64,000 nucleotides of DNA from Saccharospirillum sp. MSK14-1. GTDB taxonomy: Bacteria; Pseudomonadota; Gammaproteobacteria; Pseudomonadales; Natronospirillaceae. The notes beneath the pieces are model-generated. The model did not search any database. It worked only from the letters and a program-made list of their open reading frames with translations, and was not told where the DNA came from. Positions 9,559-19,145 of this stretch are shown piece after piece. Positions within the stretch are counted from its first letter, which is position 1. Each line of letters starts with the position of its first letter. The position numbers were made by a program, and so were the translations under genes. The stretch spans positions 62,001-126,000 of the forward strand of contig NZ_MIES01000026.1 of the NCBI RefSeq assembly GCF_003054965.1. The letters run 5' to 3'.

Positions 9559-9577
9559 GAGAATGCTTATCAAACTA
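9559..9577 (+). promoter_or_regulatory. Fur-box-like site upstream of the iron transporter
   Basis: GAGAATGCTTATCAAACTA at 9559-9577 matches 12 of 19 positions of the Fur consensus GATAATGATAATCATTATC and lies 28 bp before the start of the iron-binding protein gene. Fur repression by iron fits the function of the downstream genes. The match is moderate and made by eye. Confidence 0.55.
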
Positions 9578-9605
9578 AAAATGAAACTCTGTTGGAGACA
9601 GCACG

Positions 9606-10634
9606 ATGCGAGCACAGACCAAAGCCATCTGGATGGCCCTTCCACTTACTGGCGCCCTGGCCGTAAGTTCCGTTCAGGCGGAAGAAGTAAACATTTACTC
9701 CTACCGTCAGCCCTTTCTGATCGAGCCTCTGCTCGAAGCTTTCACCGCCGAAACCGGCATCGAAGCCAATGTCGTCTACGGCGATGGTCTGGTCGAGCGG
9801 ATGGAAACTGAAGGTCGCAACAGCCCGGCGGATGTGTTGATCACGCCCAACACCACCATCCTGATGAGTGCCTATAACAAAGGTCTGACTCAGGCCGTCG
9901 ACAGCGATGTGCTGACCGACAACATCCCGGCCCAGTACCGCGCCGACGATAATCACTGGTTCGGCCTGACCACCCGTGCGCGCATCATCTATGCCTCCAA
10001 AGAGCGGGTTGAACCCGGCGAAATCACCACTTACGAACAATTGGCAGACCCCGAATGGGAAGGCCGTTTGTGTACCCGCAGCGGCAAGCACAGCTACAAC
10101 CTGTCGCTGTTCGCCTCGATGATTGCCCACCACGGCGAAGACTACACCCGCGAATGGCTGGAAGGCGTCAAAGACAATCTGGCGCGTCGTCCGCAGGGAA
10201 ACGACCGCGCTCAGGTTAAAGCCATCTACGAAGGTGTCTGCGATATTTCGCTGGGTAACTCCTATTACTTCGGCGCCATGCTGACCAACCAGGAAGCACC
10301 GGAACAGCAGGACTGGGCGCAGTCGGTTAACCTGATTTTCCCCAACCAGGATGATCGCGGCGCGCATATGTTTATCTCCGGTATCGCGCTGTCAGAACAC
10401 GCGCCGAACCGCGACAACGCCGTCGCGCTGATGGAGTTTATGGTCAGCCCGGAAGCTCAGTTCCTCTACGCCCAGGACAACTTCGAATTCCCGGTGCGTC
10501 CAGGCATCGAGCGTTCCGAACTGATCAACGAATACATGGGTGAGTTCAAAGAAGATCCGCTCAGCCTGACCACCATTACCGATCACGTCGACGAAGCCTC
10601 GCGCCTGGTCGATGAAGTGGCTTACGACTTCTAA
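9606..10634 (+). CDS. Iron(III) ABC transporter substrate-binding protein (FbpA/FutA type)
   Basis: This periplasmic protein would bind ferric iron and hand it to the permease encoded next to it. The 342-residue product has a signal peptide ending near VQAEE (about residue 26), followed by VNIYSYRQPFLIEPLLEAF, the usual start of the FutA/FbpA family. Later stretches include LCTRSGKHSYNLSLFASMIA, SLGNSYYFGAML and the C-terminal FPVRPGI. The tyrosine pair in NSYYFG lies where family members bind iron. It sits behind a Fur-like site and overlaps the permease frame by 23 bp. Confidence 0.9.
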   Translation: MRAQTKAIWMALPLTGALAVSSVQAEEVNIYSYRQPFLIEPLLEAFTAETGIEANVVYGDGLVERMETEGRNSPADVLITPNTTILMSAYNKGLTQAVDSDVLTDNIPAQYRADDNHWFGLTTRARIIYASKERVEPGEITTYEQLADPEWEGRLCTRSGKHSYNLSLFASMIAHHGEDYTREWLEGVKDNLARRPQGNDRAQVKAIYEGVCDISLGNSYYFGAMLTNQEAPEQQDWAQSVNLIFPNQDDRGAHMFISGIALSEHAPNRDNAVALMEFMVSPEAQFLYAQDNFEFPVRPGIERSELINEYMGEFKEDPLSLTTITDHVDEASRLVDEVAYDF

Positions 10635-12339
10635 TGCTGTGACCGGCTCCCAACCCTCGCTGACGGCTGCGGCCGTCAACGCCATTCCCCGCAACAACGC
10701 AGCGCTGGGTCAGAATCGTTTGGCCCGGCGCTGGCGTTTTGCGGTCGTCATTACTGCTGCCCTGGTGTTACTGCCGGTCGCCTCGGTGTTCTATCTGGCG
10801 CTGTTTCCCAGCCATAACATCTGGGCGCATCTGGTCGACACGGTGCTGTTTTATTACCTCGATGCCACCGTGCGTCTGCTCGCGGGTGTCGGTCTGGTGG
10901 CGCTGCTGATCGGCGTCAGTACCGCCTGGCTGGTCAGCACCTGCGACTTCCCCGGGCGCCGTTTTTTTGAATGGTCGCTGCTGTTGCCATTCGCCGTGCC
11001 GGCCTATGTGATCGCCTTCGTCTACACCGACCTGCTCGAATACGCCGGCCCGGTTCAGGCGACGCTGCGCGACTGGTTCGGCTGGCGCACCATGCGCGAT
11101 TACTGGTTCCCGGAAATCCGCTCCATGGGCGGCGCCATCACCATGCTGGCGCTGGTGCTTTATCCCTATGTGTACATGCTGGCACGCGCGGCTTTTATTG
11201 ATCAGTCGCACGCCATTCAAGCTGCCAGTCGCTCGCTCGGTTGCACGCCCTGGCAGAGCTTTCGGCGCGTATCAATGCCCATGGCAAGACCCGCCATCGC
11301 TGTCGGTGTGTCGCTGGTATTGATGGAAACGCTGAACGATTTCGGCACCGTTGATTACTTTGCAGTGCGTACCCTGAGCATTGGTATTTACGACACCTGG
11401 CTGAGCCAGTCGAACCTCGGCGGTGCCGCGCAGATTGCCAGTTTGATGCTCGGTTTTGTGGTGCTGTTGATCGCCTTGGAACGCTTTGCCCGCCGTCGAC
11501 AAAAACATTTTTCTCAGGTGGGTCGGCCCGGTGCCAGCGGTCTCTACCAATTGCGTGGCTGGCGTGCCGCGCTGGCGCTGAGTGTCTGCGCTTTTCCGTT
11601 AATCGCCGGTTTTATCATCCCGGCCCTTCGTCTGAGCTATTTTGCGCTGCGCGGTTTCGGCGCTTACTGGACCGCAGATTTTATTCAGCTGTCGTTGAAC
11701 TCCTTACTGCTGTCAGCCAGCGCCGCCGGGGTAACCGTCGCACTGGGCTTGTTGCTGGCCTATGGCAAACGACTGTTCCCCAGTCGCGGTTTGAACGCCA
11801 GTGTTGGCCTCGCCAAACTCGGATATGCCATGCCCGGTACCGTGCTCGCCATTGGCGTAATGATTCCACTGGCGGCGTTCGATAACGGCCTCGATGCGCT
11901 GCTGCGCAACACCTTAGGCATTTCGACCGGTTTGATTCTCAGCGGTACGATTTTCGCGCTGATCTTTGCCTATTCGGTGCGTTTTCTGGCGGTCGCCGCG
12001 GGCGCCGTGGAATCGAGTCTGGCCAAGGTCACACCCGCCATGGATCGCGCCTCACGTTCTCTCGGCCACAACAGTGTGCAAACGCTGTGGCGTGTGCACC
12101 TGCCGCTGATCCGGCCCGGCTTACTAACCGCAGCACTGGTGGTCTTTGTCGACTGCATGAAGGAGCTGCCGGCGACCTTGATTCTGCGACCGTTCAATTT
12201 CGATACGCTGGCCACGCACGTCTATCAGTTCGCGTCCGACGAAAAACTCGAAGCCTCCGCCCTGGGCGCGCTGCTGATCGTGCTGGTGGGATTAGGGCCG
12301 GTGATTTTACTCAGTCGCTCGATACGTGGCAGCCGTTGA
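10612..12339 (+). CDS. Iron(III) ABC transporter permease (FbpB/FutB type)
   Basis: This inner-membrane permease has two fused binding-protein-dependent transport domains in 575 residues, the normal arrangement for FbpB-type ferric iron importers. Hydrophobic segments run from about residue 42 to the end. Two EAA-like loops are seen: AASRSLGCTPWQSFRRVSMP (about 204) and MDRASRSLGHNSVQTLWRVH (about 478). The ATG at 10612 overlaps the binding-protein gene by 23 bp; a GTG at 10639, just after the upstream stop, is an alternative start that would remove nine residues. The 3' end meets the convergent ATPase gene with one base between the stops. Confidence 0.9.
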   Translation: MKWLTTSNAVTGSQPSLTAAAVNAIPRNNAALGQNRLARRWRFAVVITAALVLLPVASVFYLALFPSHNIWAHLVDTVLFYYLDATVRLLAGVGLVALLIGVSTAWLVSTCDFPGRRFFEWSLLLPFAVPAYVIAFVYTDLLEYAGPVQATLRDWFGWRTMRDYWFPEIRSMGGAITMLALVLYPYVYMLARAAFIDQSHAIQAASRSLGCTPWQSFRRVSMPMARPAIAVGVSLVLMETLNDFGTVDYFAVRTLSIGIYDTWLSQSNLGGAAQIASLMLGFVVLLIALERFARRRQKHFSQVGRPGASGLYQLRGWRAALALSVCAFPLIAGFIIPALRLSYFALRGFGAYWTADFIQLSLNSLLLSASAAGVTVALGLLLAYGKRLFPSRGLNASVGLAKLGYAMPGTVLAIGVMIPLAAFDNGLDALLRNTLGISTGLILSGTIFALIFAYSVRFLAVAAGAVESSLAKVTPAMDRASRSLGHNSVQTLWRVHLPLIRPGLLTAALVVFVDCMKELPATLILRPFNFDTLATHVYQFASDEKLEASALGALLIVLVGLGPVILLSRSIRGSR

Positions 12340-12340
12340 G

Positions 12341-13399
12341 TCAGGCACTGACAACCGGCTCTGCCGTCACCGAGCGGGCAAAGGCCACCAACTGACTGGG
12401 CGCAAACCGCACCTGTACCGACTCGCCGACAACACTGGCACGCGACGGCAGCAACGCCTGGATTTCCGTGCCATCGGCCAATGCCAGGTGCAAACGGATT
12501 TGGGTACCCAGGAACGATCGGCTGAGCAGGCGTGCTGGCACGCCTTCAGTTATCACCAGTTCCACTTCATCGGGACGCACATAAACGTCCAGCTCGGTAC
12601 CGATCGGCCAGTCGGCCGTGGTCATGACCTCACCCAGCGCGGTCTCCACCCGGCCATGCGCCACCACCGTGGCAGCTATAAAATCGCCATCGCCCACAAA
12701 GCGAGCCACCGCAGGCGTCGCCGGTTGGTGATAAACGACATCCGGGGAGTCCCATTGTTGCAAGCTGCCTTGGTTGAGCACGCCGAGTTTGTCACTGACC
12801 ACGAAAGCTTCTTCACGATCGTGCGTCACCACAATGGCGGTGGTGCCGGCAATCTTAAGAATTTCACGCACCTCGGTTGACAGCGTGCGGCGCAATTCGG
12901 TGTCGAGGTTGGAAAAGGGTTCGTCCATCAACAGCAAGGCTGGCTGCGGCGCCAGGGCACGTGCCAGCGCCACCCGCTGTTGCTGCCCGCCGGACAACTC
13001 ATGCGGATAACGCTCGCCAAAGCCATCGAGTTTCACCAGCGACAGCGTATCCGCCACGCGCCGGGCGCGTTCGGCATTGCTCAGTGAGCGCAAACCAAAA
13101 CCCACATTGGCTGCCACACTCAAATGCGGAAACAAGGCATATTCCTGAAACACCATGCCGATACCGCGTTGTTCGGGTGGCACGGAATCATCGGCGGTGG
13201 CGATGCAGCGACCGTCCAGTTCAATCTGGCCGCCACTGGGTTGAACAAAGCCAGCGATGGCGTGCAGTAAGGTGGTTTTGCCACAACCACTGGGACCGAG
13301 CAGCGCACAGATTTCGCCGCGCTCCACCGTCAGCGATAAATCATCCACCACCGGCTTGTCGCCATAACGGCACTGCACCTGATCCAAACGCAACAACAT
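12341..13399 (-). CDS. Iron(III) ABC transporter ATP-binding protein (FbpC type)
   Basis: The 352-residue ATPase has Walker A (GPSGCGKTT, about residue 34), the signature [15 protein letters not shown] (about 134), Walker B with LLLMDEPFSNLD (about 155) and the switch histidine VVTHDREEA. A C-terminal OB-like regulatory region (about 240-350) is typical of FbpC/CysA/PotA ATPases. It most likely completes the iron importer at 9606-12339, yet it is on the opposite strand and converges on the permease gene, so it needs its own promoter. No Fur-like site was recognised near its start. Confidence 0.88.
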   Translation of the reverse strand: MLLRLDQVQCRYGDKPVVDDLSLTVERGEICALLGPSGCGKTTLLHAIAGFVQPSGGQIELDGRCIATADDSVPPEQRGIGMVFQEYALFPHLSVAANVGFGLRSLSNAERARRVADTLSLVKLDGFGERYPHELSGGQQQRVALARALAPQPALLLMDEPFSNLDTELRRTLSTEVREILKIAGTTAIVVTHDREEAFVVSDKLGVLNQGSLQQWDSPDVVYHQPATPAVARFVGDGDFIAATVVAHGRVETALGEVMTTADWPIGTELDVYVRPDEVELVITEGVPARLLSRSFLGTQIRLHLALADGTEIQALLPSRASVVGESVQVRFAPSQLVAFARSVTAEPVVSA

Positions 13400-13536
13400 G
13401 GCATTTTCCGTAACCGCGTGAGCGACGCAGTGTAAAACAAAGCCGCCGCCTCAACCATGAACAGGGGACGACAAACCCCAGACAGGGCGCTAAGCTGTGC
13501 GCCCTTCGCCCACTGTGATTTGTAGGAGTTCCAGCC

Positions 13537-14841
13537 ATGGCCGACCACTATCGCGCTCATCTCGATACCCTGATGCACCGTTACCAGGCCAGCCTGGAGC
13601 GCTGTGGATTCGATGCAGTCATCATCAGCGCCGGTGTGGCGGAAAAGGTGCGCGATGACGACCATGCCTATCCGTATCACCCCAACGCCTTTGCCCAGCA
13701 ATGGCTGCCCGAAGCCATCACACCCGGCACCTGTCTGCTGATCCGCCCAGGTGAAACACCGCAACTGTATTGGCCCGCCCAAGCCGATTTCTGGCACCTG
13801 TCGCCCAGCGCGCCCAGCGGTGACTGGACGGCGCATTGGCAATTGCATGGCGCAGCCGACCTTAACGATTGGTTACCGACGGTTTCTGGTCGCCTCGCCT
13901 GGATCGGACCGGCGCATCCGAGCCTGAAAAACACAACCAAAGACGTTGAGTTTAATCCGACGAATCTGCACGCAGATCTGGCATACGACCGCGCTTACAA
14001 GACCGAATTCGAAGTCGAGCAGCTTTGGCAAGCCAGCCGCAAAGCCGTTCCCGGTCACCGCGCCGCAGCCGATGCGTTCAATGCGGCCGCCAGCGAAGCA
14101 GACATCTACGCGGCCTTTCTCGCCGCCAGTGGGCAACTGGAAAGTCTCGAGCCTTACCCCGGCATCATCGCGCTCAATGAGAACGCCGCAACGCTGCACT
14201 ACGAGCGTCGCTTGTTCGATAAACCACAACAGCATCGCAGCCTGCTGATCGACGCCGGTGCTCAGGTCGGTGGTTATGCCAGTGATATTACTCGCACCTG
14301 CGGCCAAGGTTCGGCCAGCTTCGACGCCTTGCTCGCGGCTATGGAAACCTTTGAATTGGATTTGTGTGCCGCAGTACGCCCGGGGTTACCCATGGCCGAC
14401 TTGCATCAACAAGCCGTCAAAGGCGTCGCCGGAATTCTGAAGGAATTGGACCTGTGTCGTCTGGGCGTGGAAGAACAACTTGAGAAACGCATTCCTCAGG
14501 CGTTCTTCCCACACGGCCTGGGGCATTTACTGGGCTTGCAGGTGCACGACATAGGCGGCCACCAGCAAGACCGTGCCGGCACGTTAGCGCCGAATCAGCA
14601 CGCACCTTTTTTACGTCTGACGCGCACGCTCGAAGCAGGCATGGTGCTGACCATCGAACCGGGCTTATACATGATTCCAATGCTGCTAGATCAGTTGCGT
14701 GCCCGCGGCGATGTGGGATTAAACGAAGCAGCCATTGCCGAACTGAGGCCTTGGGGCGGTGTGCGCATTGAAGACAACGTGCTGGTGACCGCCAAAGGCT
14801 CCCGCAATCTGACGCGCGAAGCCTTTGACGAATTGGCTTAA
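13537..14841 (+). CDS. pepQ: Xaa-Pro dipeptidase (prolidase, M24B)
   Basis: This cytoplasmic metallopeptidase would split dipeptides with C-terminal proline; related PepQ proteins also hydrolyse some organophosphates. The 434-residue length fits PepQ. An N-terminal creatinase-like domain (about 1-150) precedes a pita-bread domain with the metal ligands visible in LLIDAGAQVGGYASDITRT (the two aspartates), FFPHGLGHLLGLQVHD (histidine), VLTIEPGLYMIP (glutamate) and GGVRIEDNVLVT (glutamate). AGGAG lies 10 bases before the ATG. It overlaps the phospholipase gene tail to tail by 4 bp. Confidence 0.92.
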   Translation: MADHYRAHLDTLMHRYQASLERCGFDAVIISAGVAEKVRDDDHAYPYHPNAFAQQWLPEAITPGTCLLIRPGETPQLYWPAQADFWHLSPSAPSGDWTAHWQLHGAADLNDWLPTVSGRLAWIGPAHPSLKNTTKDVEFNPTNLHADLAYDRAYKTEFEVEQLWQASRKAVPGHRAAADAFNAAASEADIYAAFLAASGQLESLEPYPGIIALNENAATLHYERRLFDKPQQHRSLLIDAGAQVGGYASDITRTCGQGSASFDALLAAMETFELDLCAAVRPGLPMADLHQQAVKGVAGILKELDLCRLGVEEQLEKRIPQAFFPHGLGHLLGLQVHDIGGHQQDRAGTLAPNQHAPFLRLTRTLEAGMVLTIEPGLYMIPMLLDQLRARGDVGLNEAAIAELRPWGGVRIEDNVLVTAKGSRNLTREAFDELA

Positions 14842-15926
14842 ATCCAGCCGCTGAACTGGAAGCCGATGCCCAGCGTTTGGGAACGTTTTTTGTGGTCGAT
14901 CAGACTTTCACCATAGCCATCGAAGTAATGCACCCGGCCACGAATGTGGTCGGAAATGGGAAAGGTCCAGCCCGCTTCAATAGCGCCGCGGTTAACGTCC
15001 AGCTCGAGGTTATTGCGACCGGTTAGCCAGATGGTGTTGTACTCGCCAACCCAGGTGAGTGTGGTGTCGAAGTGACCCAGATACTCGAGAATTTCTGGGT
15101 TGTCATCGGCCAGAGGATCATCCTCAAAGCGTGGCTCTGGTGCCGGTATGCGATACCAGGGGCGAAAGTCGAAATGCAGTCGGTCACGCTCCCATTGAGT
15201 TTGCAAAATCACTCGATTCCAACTGCGCGACTCATCGCCACTGCGGCCATTAGATTCGTGATTTAAGCCCACCGAATTGGACACGTTGGTAAAGCCGAGA
15301 AACTCGAAATCGTTGGCAAACGTCAGTATTAATTCCGGTTCGTGGTTGGTTTCACGAAAAGGTGACGACAACTCAAAGTTATAGGCCTGCCAGAACGACT
15401 TGCCGGTATAGGCAAACGCCAAATCACCATGATCACCAATCAATCCATCGACCACGATCACTTTCAGACTCAGCTGGAACTGAATTTCGACCGGCTGATA
15501 ATCACCTTCACCGGGCACCAAGTTGGAGCTGTCACGGAACTTGGAATAATTAAACGGCATTAAATAGTTAGGCCGGTGTGGCAACAGACTGAACGGATTG
15601 TTCAACACCAGCCGCTCCATTTCACGGCGCTGCTGCAACGGCGTGTCACTGGTCTGCGCAGGCTGACCCTGCTCACGCGCTTCGCGCGCGCAGAAATTAC
15701 GCACATTACCCGCGCTGAGTGAACTAGACGCACTTTGTGTCAGCCGAATCAGGCACTGCTCAAAAATCGTCAGCTCTCCCTGTTCTGACTGCTCTGACGT
15801 TGTTTCTGATTCGGACTCTTGTGGGTCCGGTGTGTTTTCGGCCGCGACCGGCATCACACATACCAACAGGCCGATTGTCAGCCCGCAAAATCCCATTACG
15901 GCCGGACGAACGCCGAAATTCAACAT
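14838..15926 (-). CDS. pldA: Outer membrane phospholipase A
   Basis: This outer-membrane beta-barrel enzyme hydrolyses phospholipids that reach the outer leaflet. From the ATG at 15926 the protein is 362 residues, with a signal peptide ending near VAAE (about residue 30). A long acidic, Ser/Glu-rich linker follows, longer than in E. coli PldA, and then the barrel. The catalytic region GLNHESNGRSGDESRSWNRV has the His, Ser and Asn of the OMPLA active site. A GTG at 15969-15971 would add 15 residues, but the ATG gives the normal signal peptide. The C-terminus ends in an aromatic-rich strand (FQFSGWI), a usual barrel-assembly signal. Confidence 0.9.
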   Translation of the reverse strand: MLNFGVRPAVMGFCGLTIGLLVCVMPVAAENTPDPQESESETTSEQSEQGELTIFEQCLIRLTQSASSSLSAGNVRNFCAREAREQGQPAQTSDTPLQQRREMERLVLNNPFSLLPHRPNYLMPFNYSKFRDSSNLVPGEGDYQPVEIQFQLSLKVIVVDGLIGDHGDLAFAYTGKSFWQAYNFELSSPFRETNHEPELILTFANDFEFLGFTNVSNSVGLNHESNGRSGDESRSWNRVILQTQWERDRLHFDFRPWYRIPAPEPRFEDDPLADDNPEILEYLGHFDTTLTWVGEYNTIWLTGRNNLELDVNRGAIEAGWTFPISDHIRGRVHYFDGYGESLIDHKKRSQTLGIGFQFSGWI

Positions 15927-16063
15927 GAACGATTTGCCTCGAGAAAAGTACTGGAGTAGAAACAAGACCACACCCTAACAAAGACGGACCGCGCTGTTTC
16001 AAACAAGCGCACAATTTCTGACCAAAAAGACAAGATATTGCCGTGATCGGTGTCGATCTTACT

Positions 16064-16912
16064 TTACAGCAACAATATCACGCCCAATAACATGACCAGC
16101 GCCCAACTCAGCCGATGCCGAAGATACCCTTCATCGAGCAGCAACGAGCCGAGCAAAACGCTGAATAACACACTGATTTCCCGTGTGGGTGCCACATAAA
16201 CCAGCGGCGTAAAGGTCATGGCCGTCAGCACCAGAATGTAAGCCAACGGACTGAACACCGCTATAGCAATGACTTTCCAGCGATGCGCCTGCCAAACGTC
16301 ACACACCGATGACCAGCGCCGCACCGCCACCGGCGTTAGAATAACCGTGCGCACAATGTTGGAGCCGTAATCGAGCAGTAATGGCGGAATCAATAAGGTG
16401 GCTACCGCATGCGCATCCCACAGCGTATAGGTGCCGATTAACAATCCAATCAGCAAGCCAAACCCCATCGAGTGGAACGTCGGTCGCGATGCGTTGCCCG
16501 GTTTGCGGCTTAAATTCATCACACCGAACAGAATTAAGCCGATGCCCGCTGCCATCATTAAGCTCATGTGCTCGCCGAGTAGCAGCACCGCCATGGCCGT
16601 AGAAATTAAAGGCCCCGTCGCTCGGGCGGTCGGGTAGACCACCGACAAATCACCCACCCGATATCCCTGTTGCAGCAGCAGGAAATACCCCACATGAATT
16701 ACCGCGCTGCCGACAATAAAACCAACTTCCAGCCAGCCCCAACCGCGCCAGTCCCAAGCAAAGTAAACCGCCAATGGAGAGTAAATAATGACGGTTAACA
16801 GCGAGAACAGCCACGTTAAACCGGCATCACCATTGATGCGTTTAAGCAGAAAATTCCAGGTGGCGTGACAGAGAGCGGCAGCAAAAACGAGCAAAAAACC
16901 AGCGAGGGACAT
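16064..16912 (-). CDS. EamA/DMT family permease
   Basis: The 282-residue membrane protein has about ten hydrophobic segments in two similar halves, as in the drug/metabolite transporter superfamily. Motifs such as YPTARATGPLISTAMAVLLL in the first half and VAPTREISVLFSVLLGSLLL in the second are typical of EamA domains. GGAG lies 5 bases before the ATG. Members export metabolites or amino acids; the substrate is not predictable. The 3' end is free of close neighbours. Confidence 0.85.
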   Translation of the reverse strand: MSLAGFLLVFAAALCHATWNFLLKRINGDAGLTWLFSLLTVIIYSPLAVYFAWDWRGWGWLEVGFIVGSAVIHVGYFLLLQQGYRVGDLSVVYPTARATGPLISTAMAVLLLGEHMSLMMAAGIGLILFGVMNLSRKPGNASRPTFHSMGFGLLIGLLIGTYTLWDAHAVATLLIPPLLLDYGSNIVRTVILTPVAVRRWSSVCDVWQAHRWKVIAIAVFSPLAYILVLTAMTFTPLVYVAPTREISVLFSVLLGSLLLDEGYLRHRLSWALVMLLGVILLL

Positions 16913-17110
16913 AACAACTCCACAGCAATAAAAGTCAGGCGTGCGCGTGCACTCCTAACCATCCCCTCGAGTCTTTTAATCCATCAGGTGTCTGCCCAGT
17001 TTGGCATAGTACGGCGCTCGGTCCAGGCTCGAAAAATGACGGAACCCTAGCCGCATATGGGTAGGTGATAGCAAGGTTATCACTGCCTCACCGACGTTGT
17101 CATCAAAGCG

Positions 17111-17782
17111 TCATGGCCGCAGGCTTTCTAACAGCAGGGTTTTGAGGTTACTGAGGGTTTCATCGAAAAAGCCAGGATCATCCAGCGTGCGTCCGGCGAC
17201 GGCTTCAATCTGCACGCGAAAATCTGCGTAGTGCTGAGTCGTCGCCCAGATAGAAAAAATCAGATGATAGGGCTCAATGGGTTTGAGTTTGCCCTGGTCA
17301 ATCCAGGATTGAATCACCGCCACTTTCGCCTGCACCCGATCGTGTAATGGCTGCTGCAATTCCGCTAACAACAGCGGCGCACCCTGCAAAATTTCCATGC
17401 AGAACAAGCGTGACTCTTCCGGATTATCGCGCGAAAACTCCAGTTTAATGCGCAGGTAATCTCCCAGCGCCTCGAACGGATCCTGCTCCTCACTGAAACT
17501 GCTCAGCGGCAATAACCAGACGCGCAACAGCTCTTGCATGACCTGCACGTAGAGTTCTTCTTTAGTGGAGAAGTAATACAGCAGATTGGTTTTGGAGACG
17601 TCCGCTTCCTGAGCAATCTGATCGAGGCTGGCACCGTGCAGGCCGTAATGGGAAAAGGTGCGCAAGGCGGCATCCAGAATCGCCGCGCGTTTTATTTCCT
17701 GATTGCGCTGGCGACGCTTAATTGAAGCCGCTGTCGGTGTGCGCTTGGGTCGCTCTGCCGCTGTGGCGGTCTTATCGTTCAA
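17111..17782 (-). CDS. rutR: TetR family repressor RutR (uracil/thymine-responsive)
   Basis: RutR represses the pyrimidine-degradation genes and lets go of DNA when it binds uracil. The 223-residue protein has a TetR helix-turn-helix (GASLDQIAQEADVSKTNLLY around residues 49-68) and a C-terminal ligand domain. The late SIWATTQHYADFRVQIEAVAGR is characteristic of RutR and separates it from other TetR proteins. The start codon is TTG, supported by GGAG 7-8 bases upstream. It is divergent from rutA, with a RutR palindrome between them. Confidence 0.93.
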   Translation of the reverse strand: MNDKTATAAERPKRTPTAASIKRRQRNQEIKRAAILDAALRTFSHYGLHGASLDQIAQEADVSKTNLLYYFSTKEELYVQVMQELLRVWLLPLSSFSEEQDPFEALGDYLRIKLEFSRDNPEESRLFCMEILQGAPLLLAELQQPLHDRVQAKVAVIQSWIDQGKLKPIEPYHLIFSIWATTQHYADFRVQIEAVAGRTLDDPGFFDETLSNLKTLLLESLRP

Positions 17783-17911
17783 CGGAGTCTCCTGCCGGGT
17801 TAGCGGGCCTCATTCTAGCATCGACCACCCGACGCACGGCCAGCGTCTTATCGTTTATTGCACCGCCATGGTTCGTTCTGGTGGTTTTTTGCACAAACCA
17901 TGTGCTCTAAG

Positions 17912-17929
17912 TTAGACCATTTGGTCCAA
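17912..17929. promoter_or_regulatory. RutR operator between rutR and rutA
   Basis: The site contains GACCA-TT-TGGTC (17915-17926), a perfect 5-bp inverted repeat around TT, in the wider context TTAGACCATTTGGTCCAA. This is very close to the known E. coli RutR site, a TTGACCA/TGGTCAA dyad. A TAATAT at 17940-17945 could be a -10 element of rutA; the palindrome would then cover the -35 region, consistent with repression. The site lies 125 bp before rutA and 130 bp from rutR. Confidence 0.8.
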
Positions 17930-18053
17930 CTTAACGGACTAATATTTACTAACTAATTGATTTATATCAATAAAACGGAGTTGGCCGACTTTCTGCAATG
18001 TGTTACGCCATTCGCGCCTACGGTCCCAGGCGCCCAGACGAGGACGGAGCATT

Positions 18054-19145
18054 ATGAAGGTTGGTGTATTTATCCCCATCGGTAACAACGGCTGGCTGAT
18101 TTCTAAAAACGCGCCACAGTACATGCCGTCGTTCGAACTGAACAAAACCATCACCCAACGCGCCGAGCATTATGGTTTCGATTTTGCGCTGTCGATGATC
18201 AAGCTGCGCGGCTTTGGCGGTGAAACCGAATTCTGGGAACACAATCTGGAGTCTTTCACGTTGATGGCCGGCCTTGCTGCCGTCACCAGCAAGATTCAAT
18301 TGTTCGCGACCGCCGCCACCTTAACCGTACCGCCGGCCATCGCCGCGCGCATGGCATCGACCATCGATTCCATTTCCAACGGTCGTTTCGGTATTAACCT
18401 GGTCACCGGCTGGCAGAAGCCGGAATACTCGCAAATGGGGCTGTGGCCGGGCGACGAATTTTTCGCTTATCGCTACGACTATTTAACCGAATACGCCGAA
18501 ATCCTTACCGAACTGTGGCAGACCGGAAAGAGCGATTTCAAAGGCGATTACTTCCAAATGGACGATTGCCGCGTCAGCCCTAAACCGAAAGGCCCGCTGC
18601 AAATCATCTGCGCCGGTCAGAGTGATGCGGGCCTTGCCTTCACCGCCAAATACGCCAACTACGCCTTCTGTTTTGGCAAGGGCGTGAACACCCCGACCGC
18701 TTTTGCCCCGACGGCCGAGCGCCTGGTCAAAGCCGCGGAAGAATCCAAACGCGACGTTAAAGCCTGCCCGCTGTTTATGGTCATCGCCGATGAAACCGAC
18801 GAAGCCGCGCGCGCCAAATGGGAAAGCTATAAAGAAGGCGTCGACGAAGAAGCGATTGCCTGGTTGGGCGTTCAGGGCGCCGCCGATACCAAATCCAAAG
18901 GCGACACCAACGTGCGTCAAATGGCCGATCCGACTTCCGCCGTCAACATCAACATGGGCACCTTGGTGGGTTCCTATGAAACCGTTGCCGCCATGCTCGA
19001 TGAAATTGCCGAGGTCAACGGCACCGAAGGCGTAATGCTGACCTTTGACGATTTCGTGCAAGGCGTCGAAAACTTCGGTCAACGCATTCAGCCTCTGATG
19101 AAAAGCCGCCAGCACATCGACGTTGAGGCGGAGGCCACGGCATGA
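18054..19145 (+). CDS. rutA: Pyrimidine oxygenase RutA
   Basis: RutA is the FMN-dependent flavin monooxygenase that opens the uracil ring between N3 and C4 to give ureidoacrylate peracid. The 363-residue length equals that of the E. coli protein. The start [16 protein letters not shown] and the [20 protein letters not shown] region are highly characteristic of RutA within the luciferase-like monooxygenase family. GGAG precedes the ATG at 18054; an upstream ATG in frame lacks support. The stop overlaps the rutB start in ATGA, which shows translational coupling. Confidence 0.96.
   Translation: MKVGVFIPIGNNGWLISKNAPQYMPSFELNKTITQRAEHYGFDFALSMIKLRGFGGETEFWEHNLESFTLMAGLAAVTSKIQLFATAATLTVPPAIAARMASTIDSISNGRFGINLVTGWQKPEYSQMGLWPGDEFFAYRYDYLTEYAEILTELWQTGKSDFKGDYFQMDDCRVSPKPKGPLQIICAGQSDAGLAFTAKYANYAFCFGKGVNTPTAFAPTAERLVKAAEESKRDVKACPLFMVIADETDEAARAKWESYKEGVDEEAIAWLGVQGAADTKSKGDTNVRQMADPTSAVNINMGTLVGSYETVAAMLDEIAEVNGTEGVMLTFDDFVQGVENFGQRIQPLMKSRQHIDVEAEATA

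Noticed and set aside
17879-17892. A sigma-54-like GG...GC promoter motif upstream of rutA
   Set aside because: The distance between GG and GC is nine bases where ten are needed, so it does not fit the -24/-12 spacing.
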